Shown here: in pieces, positions 8,979-17,553 of the stretch | Layout of the letters: each line of letters opens with the position of its first letter | How positions within the stretch are numbered: position 1 is the first letter of the stretch | Assembly: GCF_023050945.1 (NCBI RefSeq) | Contig: NZ_JALKIM010000025.1 | Coordinates: forward strand, 1 to 47,712 | From: Anaerobiospirillum sp. NML120448 | GTDB lineage: Bacteria > Pseudomonadota > Gammaproteobacteria > Enterobacterales > Succinivibrionaceae | Direction of reading: 5' to 3' | Length of the DNA stretch: 47,712 nt | Notes under the pieces: model-generated | Told to the model about the DNA's origin: nothing | What the model saw: the letters and a program-made list of their open reading frames with translations, nothing else | Databases searched by the model: none | Program-made: the position numbers and the translations under genes

Positions 8979-10022
8979 ATGAAAATTAAAAAGATATTTG
9001 CTACAGCCGCTATGGCTTTAGCCACTTTGGGTTCTAGTGCTGTATGGGCGAATAATCAAGATCCAGTAAGAGTTTTTTACTATTCTTTAAATGACATGTA
9101 CATCAATCAATTGAGTACCTCATTACAAGATTTAGCTATTGGATCTGGAATTAAGATTGCTCAATTTGATGCTCAAGATGATCTCATGCGTCAAGCATCG
9201 CAAATTCAGACAGCTTTATCCGTCAACAAGAAAAAGACTCCAATTTTGGTAAATCCTGTTGATAATCAAAATGGCTTAAATGCTTTGCGTGCTGCTAAGC
9301 AACAAAATGTTCCTATTATTTTCTTTAATCGTAAGCCTACCCAAGAGGCTTTAAGCAGCTATAAAGATGCTTGGTATGTAGGATCTAACATTAATCAAGC
9401 AGGCTATTATCAGGCCTCACTAGTAATAGAAGCTTTAAAGCAGCATCCAGAGATTGATCGTAATAAAGATGGTTATATCAATTACGTAATCTTAAAAGGT
9501 GAGCCATCTCATGTAGATACTGCTGCTCGTAGTAATGTTTTTGTAAGAACCATGCTCGATGCAGGTATTAAGCTTAAGCCTGTGGCTATTGCTAGTGGTC
9601 AATGGTCACCAAGCGTAGCTCAAAATGAGATGACTAGGATTATTAGCGAAAAAGGTATTGCTTCTATTGAACTGATTGTTAGCAACAATGATGCTATGGC
9701 TTTAGGCGCAATTAAGTCTTTGCAGGCTGTTGGTTATAACAATCCAGATGTTCCTAATAGCCAATTTATTCCTGTTTTTGGTATTGATGCCATTCCATCA
9801 GCTTTAGAAGCTATTGAGCGTGGTGTTATGACTGGTACTGTGCTTAATGACTATAAGGCCACTGCTGATGTCATGATACGTATGGCTAAGGCTTACATTG
9901 ATGGTCAGCCAATTACTGAGGATTTAATAGGTTATCCTATTAAAAATTGCACCATAGAAATTCCTTACTCCCCAATTTATAACTTTAATCTCGGCACAGC
10001 TGCTGCTGAGACTAAGAAATAA
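8979..10022 (+). CDS. mglB: MglB-like galactose/glucose-binding protein
   Basis: This 347-residue periplasmic protein has a signal peptide (MKIKKIFATAAMALATLGSSAVWA). It carries the hallmark calcium loop of E. coli MglB, DRNKDGYINYV, starting near residue 160. Sugar-contact residues known from MglB are conserved in order: Asn in FFNRKP, His, Asp and Arg in GEPSHVDTAAR, Trp in SGQWSP, Asn in SNNDAMALG and Asp in FGIDAIPSAL. Galactose and glucose are therefore the expected ligands, for transport or chemotaxis. No MglA or MglC partner is present, which makes it an orphan next to a furanose importer. The start at 8979 is set by the signal peptide and the TATAAT box. The gene symbol is by similarity. 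Confidence 0.85.
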   Translation: MKIKKIFATAAMALATLGSSAVWANNQDPVRVFYYSLNDMYINQLSTSLQDLAIGSGIKIAQFDAQDDLMRQASQIQTALSVNKKKTPILVNPVDNQNGLNALRAAKQQNVPIIFFNRKPTQEALSSYKDAWYVGSNINQAGYYQASLVIEALKQHPEIDRNKDGYINYVILKGEPSHVDTAARSNVFVRTMLDAGIKLKPVAIASGQWSPSVAQNEMTRIISEKGIASIELIVSNNDAMALGAIKSLQAVGYNNPDVPNSQFIPVFGIDAIPSALEAIERGVMTGTVLNDYKATADVMIRMAKAYIDGQPITEDLIGYPIKNCTIEIPYSPIYNFNLGTAAAETKK

Positions 10023-10097
10023 GTAAGTTTCTACTAACCAAAAGCTCGCTATAAGCATAATGATCTTCATTGATGCTTAATTGAGCCTCCATATATC

Positions 10098-10124
10098 AAA
10101 AGAGCACCTTAAAAGGTGCTCTTT
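10098..10124. terminator. bidirectional terminator between convergent genes
   Basis: AAAGAGCACCTT and AAGGTGCTCTTT form a stem with an A-rich flank on one side and a T-rich flank on the other. It can serve both the MglB-like gene and the acetyltransferase pair that converges on it. Confidence 0.85.
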
Positions 10125-10145
10125 CATTATATGAAGAGTGAGGTA

Positions 10146-10646
10146 TTATGCTTTTAAGTAGTCGTAGCAAACACGCTCACCATCACCACCTGGACGCTCA
10201 TACTGAACCACACCAATATACTTAAAGCCAAGCTTATCCATAATATGGAGCATAGGCTTATTGTTCTTATGAGTATCAACACGAATATAATCGTGGTTCT
10301 TCATTACTTCATTAAAGATAAACTGCCCTGCACCAAAGCCGCTAGCAGTGGCTAAGCGGTGAATAACTACATAGTCACGATCAGCTTGCCATTGGCCATC
10401 TAACTGATGGTAAACAGGCTCGTAATTAGATAGTACAAAAACACCCACTACAAGGTCATTTTGGCTATCTTCAATGCAAACAAAGGCCTCATTTTTAGCA
10501 AGAGCATCCACCAAGGTAGAGCTATTAGGAAAGCCATTAGTCCATTGGGTGGTATTGCCATAGCTGGCCATATAGGTACGAGCTTCATCAAAAAGCTCAT
10601 CAATACGTGCAAAGTCGCTTTCTTTAGCTAATCGAATTTTCAGCAT
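10146..10646 (-). CDS. GNAT-family N-acetyltransferase (copy B)
   Basis: A 166-residue cytoplasmic acetyltransferase of the GNAT superfamily, which moves an acetyl group from acetyl-CoA to an amine. It begins MLKIRLAKESDFARIDELF. The later strands read VVIHRLATASGFGAGQFIFNEV, where the acetyl-CoA-binding loop is expected, then IRVDTHKNNKPMLHIMDKLGF, a typical GNAT end with the N-x-x-M-x-x-x-x-x-K-x-G-F pattern. It is a clear paralogue of the gene just upstream (10665-11165) and lies 18 bases after it, so the two form an operon made by duplication. The substrate is unknown. Confidence 0.85.
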   Translation of the reverse strand: MLKIRLAKESDFARIDELFDEARTYMASYGNTTQWTNGFPNSSTLVDALAKNEAFVCIEDSQNDLVVGVFVLSNYEPVYHQLDGQWQADRDYVVIHRLATASGFGAGQFIFNEVMKNHDYIRVDTHKNNKPMLHIMDKLGFKYIGVVQYERPGGDGERVCYDYLKA

Positions 10647-10664
10647 AGTAATCAGTCCTAAATA

Positions 10665-11165
10665 TTAATTTGGGCGTACATAATCGTAGGCTACACGATC
10701 GCCATAGCCAGGATAATGGACAATGCCGCAGAACTTAAAGCCAAACTTTTCTAAAAGATGAAGCATGGTCTTATTGTCCTCGTGAGTATCAATACGAATA
10801 TAAGGATACTTAGCGGTCAGCTCTTTAAAAATGAAATTACCAGCACCTTTTTCAGGAAGAGCTCCCATACGATGGATGACAATGTAAGGCTCATCAGAAT
10901 TCCATTTGCCATTTTGTAAGCGATCGTATTCAGCTTCGTAATCACCAAGGGCAAAACTAGCAAGTACTTGGTTTTGCTCATCAACGCATACATAGCCATG
11001 ACCAGAGAGCACGTCTTGGGCTACTACTTTAGCAGTAGGGTAGTTTTCATCCCATTGAGTAGGGTTGCCCTGAGCTTTCATATAAGCACGACAAGTATCA
11101 AACAGTTGGTCTAAAACAGCTAAATCCTCTTGGGTGGTTTTTCTAATGAGCAAGCTACACCTCAT
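10665..11165 (-). CDS. GNAT-family N-acetyltransferase (copy A)
   Basis: A GNAT acetyltransferase paralogous to the next gene in the operon. Shared blocks include RAYMKAQGNPTQW, YIVIHRMGALPEKGAGNFIFKEL and IRIDTHEDNKTMLHLLEKFGFKFCGIVHY. With the ATG at 11165 the protein is 166 residues, the same length as its paralogue. The open frame extends upstream to 11240, but that extra part has no counterpart in the paralogue. A TTG a few codons further in, with GAGGTG before it, is another possible start. The substrate is unknown. Confidence 0.8.
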   Translation of the reverse strand: MRCSLLIRKTTQEDLAVLDQLFDTCRAYMKAQGNPTQWDENYPTAKVVAQDVLSGHGYVCVDEQNQVLASFALGDYEAEYDRLQNGKWNSDEPYIVIHRMGALPEKGAGNFIFKELTAKYPYIRIDTHEDNKTMLHLLEKFGFKFCGIVHYPGYGDRVAYDYVRPN

Positions 11166-11460
11166 ACTATAAACTACAACTAAAGAAAGAGTCTTTGAGT
11201 ATCTAAAGTTAACAATTTTTCCATAGGTAAGATACATCATTAATAAACAGAATCTTACTTATGTATGTTAGTGCCTATATTAGGCTAAACCGATACGCAA
11301 ACCTATATTTTATCAGCATTACTACCAGACAACAAAACTAACTTGCCATCAAGTCTACCCACCAATACCTGACCAATCTTTTAAGATCTGTGCTCTTAAG
11401 GCAGAGGCTTGATAGGATAAATAAGGAAAAGAGCTGGGATGATATGGGCTTCTTGGTTGG

Positions 11461-11503
11461 TGGTGCGCCCTGTATGGTTTTTATTATGGAGAGAGGCGCA
11501 CCA
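11461..11503. repeat. 9-bp inverted repeat after the AraC gene
   Basis: TGGTGCGCC (11461-11469) and GGCGCACCA (11495-11503) are perfect arms around a 25-base loop. It lies just past the 3' end of the AraC-type gene. No T run follows on the minus strand, so it may be a weak terminator or only an mRNA-end structure. Confidence 0.5.
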
Positions 11504-11532
11504 GAGTAGGATAGGTGGGGCAAGTTTTAGAG

Positions 11533-13263
11533 CTAGCTTGATGAATTTTGATCGTTGATGTGTCCCTTGGAGTGGTACTCGCTAGAGTAGCGCTCAAAGT
11601 ATGAGTGGCTCTTTGGGGTTGGATCCTGATTGGACTTTACCATAGCACGTACTTCTTTAGGGGTTACTTTAAAGCGGGCTTTAAAGGAGCGATAAAACTG
11701 CTTATGGTCTGAATAGCCATGCCTTCTCATAATGGTTGAGATTAGAGTTTTGGTCTCTGTTAAATCATTGTAGATATGACAGAGGCGCAATTCAGCCACA
11801 TAGGACAAGAGGCTCATGCCTACTGCGTCTTTAAAGACACGGCAAAAATAGCGTGGATGCAAGTTGATAAGATCAGCCATATCCTGGAGTTTAATTTGTT
11901 CATGGTAGTGAACCTTTAAGTAGTCTAGTACAGGCTGAATACGGCGCAAGCTCATATTCTTGTTAAGAGCAATTGCAACTTTAGCCTCGGCCTCTAACTG
12001 TTCAGCACTAGGTCCTCGGCGTAATACCTTGGTCTCTAGATCTGGTTTTTTGCTAGTTTCTTTGTTATTTGAGGTGGTTAAAACAAAGTCATCATCCTCA
12101 TCATCAAGCGAGAAACTATAAGGCATACATTGGTTGTTTAAGTTAGTATCACTCTTATTAATTTGTGCAAAAGAAACTAAGTCTTTATTTAAAGTGCTGT
12201 TAATCTCAGGTGCACTAAGAGCAAGAGTAGATAAATCACTGCTATTTGAGCCTGAGGTACCATGGAGAGATAAGCAAGATAGATCGTTACTATTGTTATC
12301 AGGATATAAGTTAGTATCAAGATTCATATCGATATTGATCTGCTTTTCTTGATTATAAGGGTCGAGTTGAAGAACTTTGTTGCTATCACTAATCCCCATA
12401 TAACAAGTATGGTCAGGCATAATATGCTCAGTGGTAAAAGCATTAGTCTTGCTGGATAAATCATTAATGCTAGGCATCATTAAGGTGGTGCTACCAGGCA
12501 AAGCATTAACAGGCTCTTTTTCTAATAAAGCATCAGCATGTTGTTCTAAAGCATGTTGCTGAGCTAGACACTTATTCTTTAAATTAGAACCTAGCGCAAC
12601 CTTATGCTCAAGATGGCTTTCTGGCTGAATATTTGGAATTATCATCTCCATGAGGCAAGATAATATTCCGTATAAGCCATGATTAAAGTGCACTTTAAAG
12701 CCTAATTCACCTTGGCAGTATTCGTGAGCAACAGTAAGTTCTAATAAGTATTGGGCCATTTGCTCTAAACAAGTCAAGGAGGCACGTTTAAGATCAAAGC
12801 GTAGTGGCATAGGAGAGTCATAATTAAGTTCTGACTCTAAGAAGCTCTCAGGAATTTGCAACACATAGGCTTCGTTATAACTGGTACAAGACGAGTTATG
12901 AAGCTCATTACTGTTGATCAAAACCAGATTAGCGCCTTGGGCGTTTAAAGAGCATTGATTAGGAAGATCAGCCTCATAGGTAGGCATAGGATCACTAAAG
13001 ACCAACTTAGTCTGCTTAAGCTCACTAATACTTTTAGGCAAGACACTAGGAAATGCAGGAATAGCACATTTCATACAGGCGTGAGAGGTAGCCTGATCTG
13101 GGGTTTCAACTTTTAGCTTACCCTTAGTCAGTAAAATAAGCTCTAAAGCTGGATGATAGTGAAAAGGAATAAAAGAGCCATAGTCACCAGAGCGGAAAAA
13201 GCGTACAGGAAGCTTTTCATAAGTAATGATAGGCTCAAGATGGTTAACATGATTTTTTCCCAT
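11533..13263 (-). CDS. AraC-family transcriptional regulator with a long low-complexity insert
   Basis: A 576-residue regulator, about twice the usual length of the family. Residues 1 to about 210 form a cupin-like sugar-sensing domain (IPFHYHPALELILLTKGKLKVE, then NLVLINSNELHNSS). About residues 440-550 hold the double helix-turn-helix: IKLQDMADLINLHPRYFCRVFKDAVGMS, then TLISTIMRRHGYSDHKQFYRSFKARFKVTPKEVRAM. Between them lies a stretch of about 200 residues rich in Asn, Ser, Asp and Leu with no recognisable domain. I chose the ATG at 13263 (MGKNHVN) with GGAG upstream; a TTG at 13281 is less likely. The gene is divergent from the GH5/GH43 genes, so it probably controls them in response to a sugar. 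Confidence 0.85.
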   Translation of the reverse strand: MGKNHVNHLEPIITYEKLPVRFFRSGDYGSFIPFHYHPALELILLTKGKLKVETPDQATSHACMKCAIPAFPSVLPKSISELKQTKLVFSDPMPTYEADLPNQCSLNAQGANLVLINSNELHNSSCTSYNEAYVLQIPESFLESELNYDSPMPLRFDLKRASLTCLEQMAQYLLELTVAHEYCQGELGFKVHFNHGLYGILSCLMEMIIPNIQPESHLEHKVALGSNLKNKCLAQQHALEQHADALLEKEPVNALPGSTTLMMPSINDLSSKTNAFTTEHIMPDHTCYMGISDSNKVLQLDPYNQEKQINIDMNLDTNLYPDNNSNDLSCLSLHGTSGSNSSDLSTLALSAPEINSTLNKDLVSFAQINKSDTNLNNQCMPYSFSLDDEDDDFVLTTSNNKETSKKPDLETKVLRRGPSAEQLEAEAKVAIALNKNMSLRRIQPVLDYLKVHYHEQIKLQDMADLINLHPRYFCRVFKDAVGMSLLSYVAELRLCHIYNDLTETKTLISTIMRRHGYSDHKQFYRSFKARFKVTPKEVRAMVKSNQDPTPKSHSYFERYSSEYHSKGHINDQNSSS

Positions 13264-13760
13264 AGCTGATAATCTCCACAATAGGCTTATTTAAGGCAAT
13301 ATATCATAGTTTGACGCAGATCCCAGAATCTAAATAAGTGAATTTAGCCCCATACAAAGTGAGTATAGTCCCTAGAGACCTATTATCAAAAGGATTAATA
13401 TTTATCCCGTAAAGTATAGGGTGTATCCCCATACAGATACGGATATCTTTGTTAATTGAAAAAGATTCCCGCTTAGGAGCCTTAGCTAGTTGTAATGAGG
13501 AGAAAAAGCTAGCTGCAAGATAGGTCAATATCTGTAAGAAAGTATGCTTTACTTGTGAGGAAATTATTCTAGGACTGTTAGGAGAATATTACCTAATAGT
13601 AAGTATTAGCTAGTTCTAGCTTTCCCTAAAAATCCGTGCACGAGCACGTGATCTTAAATGGGACACTATTTTTTTAGCCATGCTGTTAGTCTATATGGCC
13701 AACAGCATGGCTAGCTAGTTTTATAGGCTAGACAGATAATCATTAAGAGGGGTGTTGGTC
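13264..13760. promoter_or_regulatory. divergent regulatory region between AraC and GH5 genes
   Basis: About 500 bases without a convincing gene. Three direct copies of YTAGCTAGTTNTA occur at 13482-13494, 13606-13618 and 13711-13723. These are candidate sites for the neighbouring AraC-type protein, which often binds direct repeats. A short hairpin CGTGC/GCACG lies near 13635-13648. The block 13320-13450 repeats CATAC/GTATAG-type words. Confidence 0.5.
13677..13711 (+). repeat. 11-bp hairpin in the GH5 leader
   Basis: GCCATGCTGTT (13677-13687) and AACAGCATGGC (13701-13711) are perfect arms with a 13-base loop. It ends about 50 bases before the GH5 start and overlaps the third TAGCTAGTT repeat by one base. 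It could be a leader structure. Confidence 0.5.
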
Positions 13761-14945
13761 GTGAGCAAGTCTTTTCTTAACGGAGCTAATTTAGGCAGTT
13801 GGTTAGTGTTAGAAAAATGGATGAGTCCACAGCTATTTCGTAATAGTGATGCTGACGATGAGTATTATTTGCCTAGAACACTTGAGCGTAGCGATTATGA
13901 AAGTCGCATTGCTCAGCACCGTGCCGAATACATTAGCGAGCGTGATTTCGTACTATTAAAAGGCATGGATATTAATTCAGTTCGTATTCCTGTTCCTTAT
14001 TTTATCTTTGGCGATCGTGAACCTTTTATTGGCTGTATTAATGAATTAGACAACGCCATGAGCTGGGCTGAGCACTATGGTATCAGCGTATTAATCGATC
14101 TGCACACAGCCCCTATGGGACAAAATGGCTTTGACAATGGCGGTATCCAAGGTGTGTGCAAGTGGAGCCAAACTCCTGAGGAAGTTGAGTTTGTCCTTAG
14201 TGTGCTAGAGCGCCTTGCAGTGCGTTATGGCAATCATAAGGCTTTATTAGGCATTCAAATTTTAAATGAGCCAATCTCTGAGCGCATGTGGAATCTTATA
14301 AATCTTCCTAAGCGCTATCCAGCTCGTGATCCTCAATTGGCCGCAGGATCTGCTCCTAACACTTTAGACTTTTTACGTGATTTTTATACTGAAGCTTATC
14401 AGCGTATTAATATGCACCTAGATTGCGATAAAAAGGTGGTGTTCCATGATGCTTTTGAGCTATTAGCTTGGCAAGACTTCATGGCTGATAAGCAAAAATA
14501 CCCTAATGTCATTTTAGATACCCACCAGTATTTAATGATGGTGGAATCAAATGGCTGTGAGCAAAAGTTAGAAAGCTACCTTGATTACTTAGAACATAAT
14601 CTCAAGGCCCAATATCTTGAGGCCTGCAAAGTTCATGATGTGATTTGCGGTGAGTGGTGTATGTTCAACTCCTTAGCTTGTGGCTATGACACTAAGGGTG
14701 GCCAAAGTGTACTCAACGGCGTAGTTTCTGATAGCTCCAATCAAGGTCTACCATTAGCTGAGCGTACTAAGATTTATCAAGCCTTATGCAAAGCTCAAAT
14801 GAATATTTGGAAGCTAGGTTTAGGCCATTATTATTGGAATTACAAAATCTTGTTTGACACTGTTAATTCCAAAAACTGGATAGGTTGGGATAGCTGGGAT
14901 TTAGGCCGCTGCCACGCCTTTAACTGGTTTAAATCAGACTTTTAG
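13761..14945 (+). CDS. GH5-family glycoside hydrolase, exo-beta-1,3-glucanase-like
   Basis: A 394-residue TIM-barrel enzyme. The opening NGANLGSWLVLEKWMSP matches the glucan 1,3-beta-glucosidase branch of GH5. The expected acid/base is Glu170 in ILNEP. The nucleophile is Glu298 in ICGEWC. GMDINSVRIPVPYF and the DLHTAPMGQNGFDN loop are further family marks. There is no signal peptide, so it acts in the cytoplasm on imported oligosaccharides. I chose the GTG at 13761 because AAGAGGGG lies about eight bases upstream; GTG at 13752 and TTG at 13755 are too close to that site. It is followed on the same strand by the GH43 gene and is likely controlled by the divergent AraC-type protein. The exact linkage cut is not certain. 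Confidence 0.8.
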   Translation: MSKSFLNGANLGSWLVLEKWMSPQLFRNSDADDEYYLPRTLERSDYESRIAQHRAEYISERDFVLLKGMDINSVRIPVPYFIFGDREPFIGCINELDNAMSWAEHYGISVLIDLHTAPMGQNGFDNGGIQGVCKWSQTPEEVEFVLSVLERLAVRYGNHKALLGIQILNEPISERMWNLINLPKRYPARDPQLAAGSAPNTLDFLRDFYTEAYQRINMHLDCDKKVVFHDAFELLAWQDFMADKQKYPNVILDTHQYLMMVESNGCEQKLESYLDYLEHNLKAQYLEACKVHDVICGEWCMFNSLACGYDTKGGQSVLNGVVSDSSNQGLPLAERTKIYQALCKAQMNIWKLGLGHYYWNYKILFDTVNSKNWIGWDSWDLGRCHAFNWFKSDF

Positions 14946-15026
14946 TCGTATCGTGTCTACTAGCGGCACCAAACTTCACCATAGATTTCTCTCATATAGA
15001 GAGCTCCAATAGGCGCACCCATCAAG

Positions 15027-15110
15027 CCGAGCCTAGCCTGGCCATGCTTGGCCATGCCTGGCTATGCCAGTCTGGCCCATGCCAGTCTGGCTGACCTGGC
15101 TAAGCGCAGG
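15027..15110. repeat. TGGCCATGC / CTGGCTATGCC repeat cluster
   Basis: Words such as TTGGCCATGC, CTGGCTATGCC and two copies of CATGCCAGTCTGGC (one base apart from perfect tandem) fill this part of the gap before the GH43 gene. It is part of the intergenic repeat family. Confidence 0.65.
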
Positions 15111-15217
15111 CAATGCCTAGCTTATCCTTGCTTGCTAAGAGGGCCTTGATAAGCTGCTGTTAGCTGGAGCTGCCAGGGCGGGCGCTTAAGAGCCAAAGTT
15201 TTTTCAAGAGTTCCATC

Positions 15218-16888
15218 ATGATCACTAATCCTATTTTTAAGGGTTTTAACCCAGATCCTTGTGTTTGCCGTAAGGGTGATGATTACTATGTAGCAGTATC
15301 TTCTTTTGAGTGGCTGCCTGGTATTCCTGTATATCACTCTAAAGATTTAGTACATTGGGAGCTCTTGACCCATGTACTAAGCGATCAAGTAGATTTAACT
15401 AAGTTGCCAAGTGCCAAGGGTATTTGGGCTCCTTGCCTTACCTATTGTGAGGCCGAAGATAAGTTCTACGTGGTTTATGGCGTAATGAATTCTATGAATT
15501 CCCGCTATTTTGACGTGGACAATTATGTAATTAGCGCCTCTGATATTTGCGGCCCATGGTCAGAGCCTGTGTATTTACACTCTAGTGGTTTTGATGCTTC
15601 TATTTTGCATGATGATGATGGCAAAAAGTATGTAGTAGCCTTAGAGTGGGAAACTCGTGAGGGCTATGAAAAACCTGGTGTAATCTGTATTTGTGAGTAT
15701 GATGCTCAAAATAAAAAAGTGGTAGGCTATCCTCAGCGTATTTGGGCGGGCACTACTAATCGTGGCTGCATTGAGGCTCCTCATTTAACCAAGAGCAATG
15801 GCTACTACTATTTAATGTGTGCCGAAGGTGGTACTGGCTATAATCATTGCGTGACCATGGCTCGTGCCCGTAATCCTTTTGGCCCTTATGAGGCTGATCC
15901 TCTAGGTGCTATTGTCACCTCAACTATTAATGAATCTAATGAGAGACAAGATCCTGACCATTTAAAGCCAAAATACTTTAACCCAGATTCAGTACTACAA
16001 AAGTCTGGTCATGGTTCTTATGTGGACTTACCTAATGGTGAGACTTATTTATTCCATTTAACTGCTCGTCCTTTTGTCCCAGAATTATGCTGCACCTTAG
16101 GCCGTGAAACAGCTATTCAAAAGATGAAGTGGTCTGAGGATGGTTGGTTGCGTCCTTACGATGATAATGTTTTAGCTAAGCTTGAGGTGCCAGAGCCAAA
16201 CTTACCTCCAGTAGAATTAGCAACTCCTAGCAATGCTGATGATTTTGTAGGTGAGAAGCTTAATAATTACTATTATGCCCCTCGCATTATGCCTAATACA
16301 TTTGCCTCTGTTGCAGAGCGTCCTGGCTATGTGCGTATACGTGGTTGTGAGTCTCAAGCCTCTTTAAATAAAGTAAGCTTGTTAGCTCGTAAATTAACCT
16401 CAGTTTACGCTACTGTTACTACTGCTATGGACTTTAAGCCTGAGGTCTATCACCACAGTGCAGGTTTAATCGTATATTACGATAATCAAAATTATGTATT
16501 TTTACGTAAGTACTACTCTCAGACCTTACAAGGAAGTGCCATTTCTATTATCCATTTAGAAAATGGTGCTAAAAATGAAATGCTAAATACCCGCCTTAAG
16601 GTAGAAGACGATCGAGAGCTGGTATTTAGAGTTAACTTTAATGGTCGCAAATTTAACTTTGAATGGGGCTATAAAGAGCCTGGATGCGATATTAAGAGCA
16701 AAGTAGGGGCACTTACTAAGATTGGCCCTGAGTTTGAAACTTATAAGTTCTCAGATGAGTATTGCAAGTTTGGTGAATTTACAGGCACCTTTGTTGGTAT
16801 TACTTGCTCTGATAGCCTCTTCCATAGTCACCATGCCGACTTTGACTTCTTTGACTATGAAGCTGATGAGAGCAAGGGCGTAGAGTAG
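15218..16888 (+). CDS. GH43-family beta-xylosidase / alpha-arabinofuranosidase (XynB type)
   Basis: A 556-residue cytoplasmic enzyme with the five-bladed propeller of GH43 followed by the beta-sandwich domain typical of xylosidases (about residues 320-550). The three catalytic acids are visible: Asp13 in GFNPDP, Asp126 in SGFDAS and Glu186 in GCIEAPH. Their spacing closely matches characterised xylosidases of this subfamily. FEWLPGIPVYHSKDLVHWELL is another family block. No signal peptide is seen. It probably releases xylose or arabinose from imported short oligosaccharides. It lies 270 bases after the GH5 gene on the same strand and a terminator follows it. The ribosome site before the ATG is weak. 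Confidence 0.9.
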   Translation: MITNPIFKGFNPDPCVCRKGDDYYVAVSSFEWLPGIPVYHSKDLVHWELLTHVLSDQVDLTKLPSAKGIWAPCLTYCEAEDKFYVVYGVMNSMNSRYFDVDNYVISASDICGPWSEPVYLHSSGFDASILHDDDGKKYVVALEWETREGYEKPGVICICEYDAQNKKVVGYPQRIWAGTTNRGCIEAPHLTKSNGYYYLMCAEGGTGYNHCVTMARARNPFGPYEADPLGAIVTSTINESNERQDPDHLKPKYFNPDSVLQKSGHGSYVDLPNGETYLFHLTARPFVPELCCTLGRETAIQKMKWSEDGWLRPYDDNVLAKLEVPEPNLPPVELATPSNADDFVGEKLNNYYYAPRIMPNTFASVAERPGYVRIRGCESQASLNKVSLLARKLTSVYATVTTAMDFKPEVYHHSAGLIVYYDNQNYVFLRKYYSQTLQGSAISIIHLENGAKNEMLNTRLKVEDDRELVFRVNFNGRKFNFEWGYKEPGCDIKSKVGALTKIGPEFETYKFSDEYCKFGEFTGTFVGITCSDSLFHSHHADFDFFDYEADESKGVE

Positions 16889-16920
16889 AGATCAGTTTTT
16901 ATTAAACACACACGTAATCC

Positions 16921-16954
16921 AAAGCATGGTGGCCCCAGTAATCATGCTTTTTTT
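16921..16954 (+). terminator. terminator after the GH43 gene
   Basis: AAAGCATG (16921-16928) and CATGCTTT (16943-16950) form the stem. The T run continues to 16954. Confidence 0.9.
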
Positions 16955-17553
16955 GATATAAATCTGATGGCTTTGTAGCAAAAGTTGTATTACAAGGGCG
17001 AGGGTAAAACTCTAGTAAAAGTGCCTGAAAGTTAATACCTTAGCAGCAAAATAAGTGTGTTTAACAGTGTTTTTAATTAATTTGCCAGTATTTACAAAAA
17101 AAGTGTGTCATTGCACCTTAGTGAGCCAAAATTTACTATTAAGGGTTTTTGCTTGCTTTTGTGACTTTAATCACCGAAAATAGCGCAATTGAGTAGTATT
17201 GGAAATTTTTGTCAAAAACTTTTAGGAATTTGATCAAAAGCAAAATAAGGAATGCTGATTAAAAGGGATTTTATTGCACTTTAGTCAGTATTTTTTTTTA
17301 TGAAATTTTTTTGCGTATCCATAATTTACTCAAGATTTGTGCTAGTACCTGTTTTTCAGGTTGGTGAGGCAACAAGTTGCATAGCTAAGTTTAGGTTGCC
17401 TATTAAGATCTAGTTAATAAGAAACGTGTTCAACGTTTATAGCTCTTAATAGGATGCTTAGATTTAGACTTATGAGTAAAACTTGTTTGTCATAAGGTAC
17501 TTTGGTGTCTGCTGCTTAACAGCAATGACTACTGGTGTTTTTAGGAAAAGTTT
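16955..17553 (+). promoter_or_regulatory. AT-rich leader region of the YidE-type transporter gene
   Basis: About 600 bases with no convincing gene. The region is AT-rich and probably holds the promoter. Visible structures are ACCTG-TTTTT-CAGGT (17348-17362), AAACGT/ACGTTT arms at 17422-17438, and TGCTGCTTAACAGCA at 17510-17524. The last resembles a perfect palindrome in front of the Fur-like gene. The ribosome site AGGAAAA lies just before the ATG. Confidence 0.45.

Noticed and set aside
11338-11523. Minus-strand open frame of about 61 codons after the AraC gene
   Set aside because: It spans the inverted repeat at 11461-11503, has no ribosome site and no resemblance to a protein family.
13304-13528. 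Minus-strand open frame of about 74 codons in the AraC/GH5 divergent region
   Set aside because: No ribosome site or recognisable motif, and it lies in the expected promoter region.
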